A stretch of 6,034 bases of DNA, from contig USLH01000137.1 of the NCBI GenBank assembly GCA_900555435.1, forward strand, positions 1-6,034. The letters are read 5' to 3'. Source of the stretch: an uncultured Oscillospiraceae bacterium (GTDB lineage: Bacteria; Bacillota; Clostridia; Oscillospirales; Ruminococcaceae). A program made the translations under genes and the position numbers. The notes beneath the pieces were generated by a model. It was given only the letters and a program-made list of their open reading frames with translations, had not been told where the DNA came from and did not search any database. How positions within the stretch are numbered: position 1 is the stretch's first letter; each line of letters starts with the position of its first letter. Of the stretch, positions 1 through 4,969 are shown piece by piece.

Positions 1-160
1 GTTCCTCCGGCTCCGCCAAAGTCCCGCCCTGAAAATCCCAGGTGTCCGGATTATGGCAGTAGCCGCACCGCAAAGGGCACCCTTGGAAAAAAACGACAAA
101 CCGTACCCCCGGCCCGTCAACCGTTCCCAGACTCTGCACCGAATGGATCCGTCCCGTCAT
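1..160 (-). CDS. pflA: Pyruvate formate-lyase activating enzyme, N-terminal part (runs off window)
   Basis: This is a radical SAM enzyme that generates the catalytic glycyl radical on pyruvate formate-lyase in the cytoplasm. Only the first 53 codons lie in the window; the rest is beyond the left edge. The visible part opens with MTGRIHSVQSLGTVDGPGVR, the usual start of PflA proteins. It then has CPLRCGYC, the CxxxCxxC cluster motif, with Cys28, Cys32 and Cys35 as predicted [4Fe-4S] ligands, followed by HNPDTW. The start is well supported: AAGGAGG lies just upstream, and the ATG overlaps the stop of the preceding acetyltransferase gene as ATGA at 157-160, implying translational coupling. It is the third gene of a pflB-GNAT-pflA unit. 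The family assignment is firm; pairing with the local pflB is inferred from proximity. Confidence 0.95.
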   Translation of the reverse strand, partial: MTGRIHSVQSLGTVDGPGVRFVVFFQGCPLRCGYCHNPDTWDFQGGTLAEPEE

Positions 161-621
161 TTTCTCTCCTCCTTTTCCAGCCGGAAACAAGGCCCTTCCT
201 CCCCGTTCCTTCCCAACGGATAAACCCCCGCTTTTTTCAGCACCCGCCGGGAAGCGGCGTTCTCAGGCTCCGTTTTCGCTTCCACCGATACCACTCCCGG
301 TTGGGACAGCGTCCAGCTGCAGGCCGCCCTCACCGCCTCGGTGGCATAGCCCTTTCCTTCCCATTCCGGAAGGATCCCATAGCCGATCTCCGGTCGCCCG
401 GAGTCGGGAAGCCCCTTGAAGCAAAGATTCCCCACCGTTTCCCCGGTCTTATTTAAAACGATCCGCCATGCCGTGTACCAGAGCGCTTGATCCGGATATT
501 TAAGCACCCCGTCCCCCATCTCCCGATAGGCTTCCGCCAGCTCTGCGTCCCCGCAGCTTTCCGCCAAAGCGAAGACCTCTTCCGCCGTCATCGGCGCAAG
601 CTCCAGTCGTTCTGTGTTCAT
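157..621 (-). CDS. GNAT-family N-acetyltransferase (RimJ/RimL-like)
   Basis: A 154-aa single-domain GNAT protein, predicted to transfer acetyl from acetyl-CoA to an amine; the substrate is unknown. It opens with TERLELAPMT, typical of RimJ/RimL-type enzymes. Residues 78-84 (EIGYGIL) fit beta strand 4. Residues 87-93 (WEGKGYA) with following TEA are the acetyl-CoA pyrophosphate-binding loop (motif A). Residues 119-133 (PENAASRRVLKKAGV) are the usual N-xx-S-x(5)-K-x-G segment. The length suits a complete domain. AAGGAG lies at 629-634, 7 nt before the ATG. The gene sits 63 nt after pflB and overlaps pflA by 4 nt, so its expression is tied to pflA. Acetyl-CoA is a PflB product, but a functional link is only inference; it may simply be a passenger gene. 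Confidence 0.9.
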   Translation of the reverse strand: MNTERLELAPMTAEEVFALAESCGDAELAEAYREMGDGVLKYPDQALWYTAWRIVLNKTGETVGNLCFKGLPDSGRPEIGYGILPEWEGKGYATEAVRAACSWTLSQPGVVSVEAKTEPENAASRRVLKKAGVYPLGRNGEEGPCFRLEKEERK

Positions 622-640
622 AAAGGTGCTCCTTTTCCGG

Positions 641-677
641 AAAAAGTTCCGCCGCCGGAAAAACCTCCGGCGGCGAA
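641..677 (-). terminator. Terminator-like hairpin between pflB and the GNAT-pflA pair
   Basis: On the minus-strand transcript a GC-rich stem pairs CGCCGCCGGA (675-666) with TCCGGCGGCG (659-650), with a 6-nt GGTTTT loop. A U-G and a U-A pair can extend it to 12 bp (677-648). Two bases later comes a run of five U (645-641). This is the shape of an intrinsic terminator, though with a short U tract. As the GNAT-pflA pair follows at once with no evident promoter, I infer partial termination or 3'-end protection, giving more pflB than pflA mRNA. Confidence 0.65.
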
Positions 678-684
678 GAAACGG

Positions 685-2916
685 TTACAGGCTTTCGTGG
701 AAGGTGCGGCTGATGACCTCCCGCTGCTGCTCCTTCGAGAGCTTATGGAAGTTCACCGCATACCCGGAGACCCGAATGGTCAAATTCGGGTACTTGGAAG
801 GATCGTTGTAAGCGTCGATCAGCTGCTGACGGTTCATGACGTTGACGTTCAAATGGTGCGCCATCTGCTTAAAGTATCCGCCCAGAACCAGCACCAGATT
901 GTCCACCCGCTCCTCTTCGCTGCGCCCCAATGCCGAGGGGGTGATGGAGAAGGTGTTGGAAATACCGTCCCGGCACTTTTCATAAGGCATCTTTGCCACG
1001 GAATTCAGAGAAGCCAGCGCCCCGTGGGTCTCCCGGTTGTGCATGGGGTTGGCGCCGGGAGCAAAGGGCTCGCCCTTCTTCCGGCCGTCAGGAGTAGAGC
1101 CGGTTTTTTTGCCGTACATCACGTTGGAGGTGATGGTCAGCGCCGACAGAGTGTGCAGCGCTCCCCGATAGGTCGGCGTTTTCTTCAGCTCGTCGGACAC
1201 GTCGCTGAGCATTTGTTTGGCAATGCCGTCCACCCGGTCGTCGTCGTTTCCGTATTTCGGAAAATCCCCCACAGTCTCGAAATCCTCGATGAAGCCGTCG
1301 GCGTCCCGGATCACCCGGACCTTCGCATACTTGATGGCGCTCAAAGAGTCGGTGATGACCGACAGTCCCGCCACGCCGAAGGCCATGAACCGCTCCACAT
1401 CGGTGTCGTGAAGCGCCATCTGGATCTTCTCGTACGCATATTTGTCGTGCATGTAGTGGATCACGTTCATGGTGTTCACATAGAGCCGGCAGAGCCACTG
1501 CCGATAGATCCGGAACCGCTCCATAACCTTGTCATAATCCAGATATTCGTCCTCATAAGGCGCCATCTGAGGCCCGATCACCGTCCCGGACAGCTGATCC
1601 TTTCCGCCGTTCAAAGCCAGCAGCAGGAGCTTCGGCAAATTGCACCGGGCGCCGAAGAACTGCATCTGCTTACCGATCTTCATGGCGGAAACGCAGCAGG
1701 CGATGCCGTAATCGTCCCCGTAAATGGGCCGCATCAGGTCGTCGTTCTCATACTGGATGGAATCGGTGTCAATGGACACCTTGGCGCAGAATTTTTTGAA
1801 GGGCTCCGGCAGCTTTTCCGACCACAGCACCGTCAGATTGGGCTCCGGCGCAGGCCCTAACGTATAAAGGGTGTGCAGCACCCGGAAGGAGTTTTTCGTG
1901 ACCAGAGGCCGCCCGTCCTCCCCGACGCCTCCGACGCTTTCGGTGATCCACATGGGGTCGCCGCCGAACAGCTCGTTATACTCCGGCGTCCGCAGGTGCC
2001 GCGCCATCCGCAGCTTCATGACGAAGTGATCCATCAGCTCCTGGGCGCCCTCTTCGGAAAGGATCCCCCGGTCCATGTCCCGCTGGAAATAGATGTCGAG
2101 GAAGGTGCTGGTGCGCCCTAAGGACATGGCGGCGCCGTTCTGCTCCTTGATGGCGGCCAGGTAGGCGAAATAGAGCCACTGGATCGCTTCCTTCGCATCC
2201 TTCGCCGGCCCCGAAATGTCAAAGCCGTACATCTGCGCCATTTCCTTGAGCTTCCCTAAAAAGGCGATCTGCTGATACAGCTCCTCCGTCTGCCGGATGG
2301 AGTCGGCATTGAAGTTTTCCTCGCCGATCCTTGCCTTATCCGCCTTTTTCTTTGCGATCAGCACGTCCACTCCGTAAAGAGCCACCCGCCGATAGTCGCC
2401 GATGATCCGTCCCCGCCCGTAGGCGTCGGGCAGCCCGGTGATGAGCCCTGCATGGCGGGCTTTCCGCATCTCGTCGGTGTAGGCTCTGAAAACGCCGTCG
2501 TTATGGGTGGTGCGGTAGGTGAACTCCTCCTCCACCTTGTGGGACAGATGATAGCCGTAGGCCTCGCAGGCGCTGCGTGCCATGCGGATACCGCCGAAGG
2601 GGTTGACCCCCCGCTCCAGCGGGTGCCGGGTCTGCAGCCCTACGATCAGCTCGTTTTCCTTATCCAGATACCCCGGCGCATAGCTGGTCAGGGAGGAGAC
2701 CGTCTCCGTATCCACGCTTAAAACGCCGCCAAAGCTCCGCTCCAGCTCAAAGAGCCGGTTCAATTTCTCCATCAGCCGGCTGGTGCGCTCCGTAGGACCG
2801 CTTAAAAAGCTGTCGTCCCCCTCGTAGGGGCGATAGTTTTTCTGAATAAAATCCCGGACATTTACCTCTTCCTGCCATGCTCCGCCGACAAACCCGCTCC
2901 ACTGCTTGAATTCCAT
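685..2916 (-). CDS. pflB: Pyruvate formate-lyase (formate C-acetyltransferase)
   Basis: A cytoplasmic glycyl radical enzyme: pyruvate + CoA gives acetyl-CoA + formate, the central anaerobic pyruvate step. At 743 aa it is a full-length family member. The tandem active-site cysteines lie in GIACCVSAM (Cys407-Cys408); the Cys-Cys pair separates true PFL from the related diol, glycerol and choline lyases. The C-terminal glycyl radical motif is RVSGYAVNF with Gly718. Other typical PFL segments are TPDGRKKGEPFAPGANPMH (608-626) and SALTITSNVMYGKKTGS. The start is supported by AAGGAG at 2925-2930, 8 nt before the ATG. It is transcribed from the promoter at 3093-3121 through a leader of about 170 nt holding a ZTP riboswitch and terminator. 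GNAT and pflA follow on the same strand. No lesion is seen. Confidence 0.98.
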   Translation of the reverse strand: MEFKQWSGFVGGAWQEEVNVRDFIQKNYRPYEGDDSFLSGPTERTSRLMEKLNRLFELERSFGGVLSVDTETVSSLTSYAPGYLDKENELIVGLQTRHPLERGVNPFGGIRMARSACEAYGYHLSHKVEEEFTYRTTHNDGVFRAYTDEMRKARHAGLITGLPDAYGRGRIIGDYRRVALYGVDVLIAKKKADKARIGEENFNADSIRQTEELYQQIAFLGKLKEMAQMYGFDISGPAKDAKEAIQWLYFAYLAAIKEQNGAAMSLGRTSTFLDIYFQRDMDRGILSEEGAQELMDHFVMKLRMARHLRTPEYNELFGGDPMWITESVGGVGEDGRPLVTKNSFRVLHTLYTLGPAPEPNLTVLWSEKLPEPFKKFCAKVSIDTDSIQYENDDLMRPIYGDDYGIACCVSAMKIGKQMQFFGARCNLPKLLLLALNGGKDQLSGTVIGPQMAPYEDEYLDYDKVMERFRIYRQWLCRLYVNTMNVIHYMHDKYAYEKIQMALHDTDVERFMAFGVAGLSVITDSLSAIKYAKVRVIRDADGFIEDFETVGDFPKYGNDDDRVDGIAKQMLSDVSDELKKTPTYRGALHTLSALTITSNVMYGKKTGSTPDGRKKGEPFAPGANPMHNRETHGALASLNSVAKMPYEKCRDGISNTFSITPSALGRSEEERVDNLVLVLGGYFKQMAHHLNVNVMNRQQLIDAYNDPSKYPNLTIRVSGYAVNFHKLSKEQQREVISRTFHESL

Positions 2917-2960
2917 GCTGTTTTCTCCTTCCGATCTTACCCGAAAAGCTACTCTTTTTC

Positions 2961-2995
2961 AAAACAAAAAGAGCAGCCCAAAACAAAAGGGCTGC
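2961..2995 (-). terminator. Intrinsic terminator forming the ZTP riboswitch expression platform
   Basis: On the minus strand the stem GCAGCCC (2995-2989) pairs perfectly with GGGCTGC (2979-2973) across a 9-nt U-rich loop, followed by TC and TTTTTGTTTT (2970-2961). It lies 44 nt before the pflB start. The GCA at 2995-2993 is also needed for the 3' strand of the aptamer's last helix (2996-2993), so aptamer and terminator cannot both form. This predicts that ligand-bound RNA reads through into pflB and free RNA terminates. Confidence 0.9.
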
Positions 2996-3067
2996 CCAGA
3001 CGGTCGGCAATTGATCATTTCCTGCTCCATGTGGTGTCCCCACTGATCCGTCAGTCGCAGGAAACGA
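2993..3067 (-). promoter_or_regulatory. ZTP (pfl motif) riboswitch aptamer controlling pflB
   Basis: This RNA, read on the minus strand, senses ZTP/ZMP, purine-pathway intermediates that accumulate when 10-formyl-tetrahydrofolate runs low. The class's layout can be traced by hand. P1 is an 11-bp helix, TCGTTTCCTGC (3067-3057) with GCAGGAAATGA (3025-3015), including one G-U pair. P1 is followed by the conserved GCGACTGACGG-type stretch. P2 is GTGG (3043-3040) with CCAC (3034-3031). The last helix, TGCC (3009-3006) with GGCA (2996-2993), encloses CCGTC (3003-2999), which pairs with GACGG (3052-3048) as the class-defining pseudoknot. The 3' end reads CCGTCTGGGCA, close to the class consensus CCGCCUGGGCA. 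Placement before pflB is the context that gave the motif its name. The overlapping terminator downstream suggests an ON switch. Confidence 0.94.
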
Positions 3068-3314
3068 GAGGAAACCTTCCCCTAATGGTTTCATTATACC
3101 GGTTCTTTTTCTGCTTGTCAAGAACGGATCTTCCGTTTTTCAACAAATGGAAACGGCTTTTCGGAAAACCGCCGGTCATTCCGTCCGGTAGACCGGGTAT
3201 CTTGTCCGCTTCCGTAATTTCCCGAAGCACCCGGCACGGCACGCCGACGGCGAGCATGTTCCCCGGGATGAATCTTGTCACAACGCTGCCTGCGCCGATG
3301 ACGGTATTGTCTCC
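3051..3314 (-). pseudogene. Maltose/galactoside O-acetyltransferase C-terminal fragment fused to a PPOX relic
   Basis: The frame contains GDNTVIGAGSVVTRFIPGN followed by MLAVGVPCRVLREITEADK (about 3314-3201). This is the last left-handed beta-helix coils and C-terminal signature of Maa/LacA/NodL-type acetyltransferases (acetyl-CoA to a sugar hydroxyl). Only this tail is present: the rest of the helix, with its catalytic His, is missing, so it cannot be active alone. It continues in frame from the PPOX relic, the join falling near 3315 (VEI/GDN). After the fragment the frame runs on through unrelated sequence, across the pflB promoter, to a stop at 3051. I read it as the scar of a deletion that joined two neighbouring genes. 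An expressed chimera cannot be excluded but lacks a plausible fold. Confidence 0.8.
3093..3121 (-). promoter_or_regulatory. Consensus sigma-A promoter of pflB
   Basis: On the minus strand TTGACA (3121-3116) and TATAAT (3098-3093) are exact consensus hexamers separated by 17 nt. Transcription should start near 3086, about 20 nt before aptamer helix P1, giving a leader of about 170 nt. So strong a promoter fits a design where the riboswitch, not initiation, sets output. It lies inside the 3' end of the degraded hybrid reading frame upstream. Confidence 0.93.
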
Positions 3315-3715
3315 GATCTCCACACAGCAAAGCCCGGCCCATTCCCGGCGGATCTCCTTTTCCACGGCGTCCTCATCCGGGTTGAGCTGAAGCCCCAGCT
3401 TCCGAATCGCTGCAAAAACCTCCTCTGGATCCTCTAAGATCCGCACTTTCCCGAAAGCGATCACACTGCGGAAATAGGTGGTCAGCGCCTCCGGCACCAG
3501 CTGATCCGTCTCCGCCACGAAAAAGGGGATCCCGCCGGATGGCGTCTGATTTGTGCCCGCTCTTCACCCCGTGAAACCAGAGCTTCCCGTCCTCATACAC
3601 ATAATTCACCGGGACGGCATACGGGTACCCGCCGTCCGACTGCTTTTAAGATCTCTTTGCATTCTTTCCGGCAAAGCGCCTGACCTTTCCGCCGCATCTC
3701 CCGAAATTCTTCCAT
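3315..3715 (-). pseudogene. Broken NimA/PPOX-type flavin-binding protein gene
   Basis: Three pieces of a pyridoxamine 5'-phosphate oxidase-like protein (NimA-type split beta-barrel, usually about 150-160 aa) lie in order in three frames. Piece 1 starts at ATG 3715 with MEEFREMRRKGQALCRKE and reaches EILKAV near 3638; its frame then stops at 3593. Piece 2 (from about 3633) reads GGYPYAVPVNYVYEDGK then LWFHGVKSGHKSDAIRRDP. Piece 3 (from 3524) reads FFVAETDQLVP, then TTYFRSVIAFGKVRILED and onward to WAGLCCVEI. At the first break several residues expected between the N-terminal helix and GYPYAVP are missing, suggesting a small deletion. At the second, near 3525, about three residues seem lost as well as the frame. 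The N-terminus starts 10 nt after the dehydrogenase stop, so it was once the second gene of that operon. Two lesions plus the fused tail argue against a sequencing error. Confidence 0.85.
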
Positions 3716-3725
3716 GTCCTGCCTC

Positions 3726-4673
3726 TCAATACCCTGCTTCCCGATTTACCCGGTGAAGCAGCTCTTCTCCTGCCAGGAACCGCCGCAGATTCTCCACGCA
3801 GATCTGAACGATCCGGTCATGGGTATAGGGCAGGTGGAACCCTCCGGATACATGGGGTGTAATTACAATATCCTTTACCCCCCACACCCGGTGATCCGGC
3901 GGAAGCGGCTCCGGATCCGTCACATCCAGCCCCGCTCCTCTTAAATGCCCGGACTCCACCGCATCGCAGAGAGCCGGCGTATCTATGGCATTTCCCCGCC
4001 CGGCATTGAGGAGGATCGCCCCCTCCTTCATCCGGTTCAGCCGCTTTGCATCAAAAAGTCCCCGGGTCTCCGGCGTTTCCGGCAGGCTCAGCAGCACCAC
4101 GTCCGCTTTCGGCAGGCATTCGTCCAGCTTTTCTAACGTATAAAGCTCTTTTACATACGAAGGTTTCTCCCCCGGCGTCCGCTTGATCCCTGTGACCGAT
4201 GCGCCCAAGGCGTCCGCCCGCTTGGCGAACTCCCGACCCAAGTCTCCGAGCCCGATGACCAGCACCTGCGCTCCCAGCAGGGAAGTGACCTTCCCCTCGT
4301 CGTGCCAGAGACGCTCCCGCTGGTTGTCCCGATAGCGATGGAGCTTTTTGAGAAGGGTCAGGGCAAGCCCCAGCATGTGCTCGGCGATTCCCGGCCCGTA
4401 TGCCCCGGAGGCATTGGTCAAAATCACTCCGTCCTGCAGCGCCCCGGGCTTTGCATAAAACCCAACGCCTGCCGAATTGAGCTGCAAAAGTTCCAAAGCC
4501 GGCAGCTTTTCCAAAAGCTCCGCTTTGGGGTTTCCCAAGACCACCCGGACCTGCCGCAGCACCTCTTCCGATACGCCTTCTGCACCGTAAAAAAATTTCG
4601 CCCCCGGCGCCGCCGCTTCCAGCTGACGGCGGTGCTCCGGCTCGGTGGGAAATAAGACAAGAATCGGCTCCAT
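3726..4673 (-). CDS. D-isomer-specific 2-hydroxyacid dehydrogenase
   Basis: A cytoplasmic NAD(P)H-dependent oxidoreductase interconverting a 2-keto acid and a D-2-hydroxy acid; the exact substrate (glyoxylate, hydroxypyruvate or other) cannot be told from sequence. Numbering from the ATG at 4673 (315 aa), the Rossmann motif GLGDLG is at 141-146. The catalytic trio is Arg226 (NAGRGN), Glu255 (DVTDPEPLP) and His274 (ITPHVSGG). The second Rossmann strand ends in GIKR, not the acidic residue of NAD-specific members, hinting at NADPH use. The frame is open to an ATG at 4709, but that ATG lies within the promoter -10. AAAGGAG at 4685-4691 serves either ATG 4673 (11-nt gap) or GTG 4679 (5-nt gap). 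The broken PPOX gene follows after 10 nt. Confidence 0.93.
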   Translation of the reverse strand: MEPILVLFPTEPEHRRQLEAAAPGAKFFYGAEGVSEEVLRQVRVVLGNPKAELLEKLPALELLQLNSAGVGFYAKPGALQDGVILTNASGAYGPGIAEHMLGLALTLLKKLHRYRDNQRERLWHDEGKVTSLLGAQVLVIGLGDLGREFAKRADALGASVTGIKRTPGEKPSYVKELYTLEKLDECLPKADVVLLSLPETPETRGLFDAKRLNRMKEGAILLNAGRGNAIDTPALCDAVESGHLRGAGLDVTDPEPLPPDHRVWGVKDIVITPHVSGGFHLPYTHDRIVQICVENLRRFLAGEELLHRVNREAGY

Positions 4674-4704
4674 AATCACATCGGCTCCTTTCGGGAATAG
4701 TACC

Positions 4705-4734
4705 ATCATACCCTCTTTTTCCCCCGACTGTCAA
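4705..4734 (-). promoter_or_regulatory. Promoter of the D-2-hydroxyacid dehydrogenase gene
   Basis: On the minus strand TTGACA (4734-4729, exact consensus) is followed after 18 nt by TATGAT (4710-4705, five of six matches). Transcription should start near 4698, just ahead of the AAAGGAG at 4691-4685. This rules out translation from the ATG at 4709, which falls inside the -10 hexamer. Confidence 0.85.
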
Positions 4735-4765
4735 CCGGTTTTCATCGTTTTGCCCCGGCCTTTGT

Positions 4766-4837
4766 CTATTTGTTCAGCTTTAACAGCTCCGCAAGGAGCG
4801 CAATCGGGAAAATCAGGATCATGAGAAGGCATCCCAC
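4766..4837 (-). CDS. Possible 23-aa hydrophobic small membrane peptide
   Basis: A short frame starting with GTG encodes MGCLLMILIFPIALLAEL then LKLNK. Residues 3-18 are almost entirely hydrophobic and the tail is basic (Lys20, Lys23), the look of a one-pass membrane peptide with a cytoplasmic C-terminal anchor. AGGTGA (4849-4844) stands 6 nt before the GTG, a fair Shine-Dalgarno site. Starting at the internal ATG (4822-4820) would give 18 aa but has no ribosome site. I do not recognise a family and see no clear promoter. A 10-codon frame (4876-4844, product MKASKRSGTR) with AGGAG at 4891-4887 lies just upstream and its stop overlaps this Shine-Dalgarno. The gene lies between dinB (divergent) and the dehydrogenase promoter. 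Confidence 0.4.
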   Translation of the reverse strand: MGCLLMILIFPIALLAELLKLNK

Positions 4838-4874
4838 CGTTTTTCACCTCGTTCCGGATCGTTTTGATGCCTTC
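4825..4874. repeat. 9-bp perfect inverted repeat around the small-peptide start
   Basis: GAAGGCATC (4825-4833) and GATGCCTTC (4866-4874) are perfect inverse complements separated by 32 nt. In a minus-strand transcript they would form a stem whose loop exposes the AGGTGA site and GTG start (4835-4837) of the 23-aa frame. A regulatory hairpin is possible, but with so long a loop chance cannot be dismissed. Confidence 0.45.
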
Positions 4875-4907
4875 ATTTTACTTTTTCTCCTGTCCAATAA
4901 AACGGAC

Positions 4908-4936
4908 TTGTCAAGCGGCCCAAAAAGGTGTATACT
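4908..4936 (+). promoter_or_regulatory. Promoter of the Y-family polymerase gene
   Basis: TTGTCA (4908-4913) and TATACT (4931-4936), each matching consensus at five of six positions, are 17 nt apart. Transcription should begin near 4943, about 27 nt before the ATG at 4970. It faces away from the minus-strand genes. Confidence 0.8.
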
Positions 4937-4943
4937 AAGCATA

Positions 4944-4957
4944 TAAATATTTGTTCG
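4944..4957. promoter_or_regulatory. Candidate LexA/DinR box before dinB
   Basis: Read on the minus strand the site is CGAACAAATATTTA. Against the Bacillus-type SOS box CGAACRNRYGTTYC it keeps the whole left half (CGAAC) and misses two positions in the right half (A for G and A for the final C). It covers the predicted transcription start, where a repressor would block initiation. DinB-type polymerases are often SOS-controlled, which makes the match plausible, but the right half is imperfect. Confidence 0.4.
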
Positions 4958-4969
4958 GGAGGTTTCGGT

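Noticed and set aside
633..644. Palindrome TTTTCCGGAAAA next to the GNAT ribosome site
   Set aside because: Self-complementary with no loop, so it cannot fold well as RNA; no known operator of this form is recognised.
487..1860. 457-codon open frame on the plus strand
   Set aside because: It lies antisense to pflB and GNAT, has no family motif or ribosome site, and its His/Arg/Val/Pro-rich composition is that of a shadow frame in GC-rich coding DNA.
2934..2962. TTGAAA-17-TAAGAT as a second pflB promoter on the minus strand
   Set aside because: Transcription would begin near 2927, inside the AAGGAG at 2925-2930, leaving no usable ribosome site. The consensus promoter at 3093-3121 explains the riboswitch leader.
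3121..3140. Plus-strand hairpin AACGGA-TCT-TCCGTT followed by T residues, terminator-like
   Set aside because: The stem is only 6 bp with a 3-nt loop, and no plus-strand gene lies upstream to terminate.
4051..4734. 227-codon minus-strand frame over the dehydrogenase gene
   Set aside because: Same strand but another frame than the dehydrogenase with its full set of catalytic residues; its Gly/Ala/Arg-rich product shows no motif.
4786..4799. GCTCC-GCAA-GGAGC hairpin within the small peptide frame
   Set aside because: Only 5 bp and without a U tract on either strand; not enough to call a terminator or RNA element.
4909..4914. TTGACA on the minus strand as the -35 of a promoter for the small peptide frame
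   Set aside because: No -10-like hexamer occurs 16-18 nt downstream; the bases there read AGGAGA. The match arises from the near-palindrome CTTGTCAAG that holds the dinB -35.
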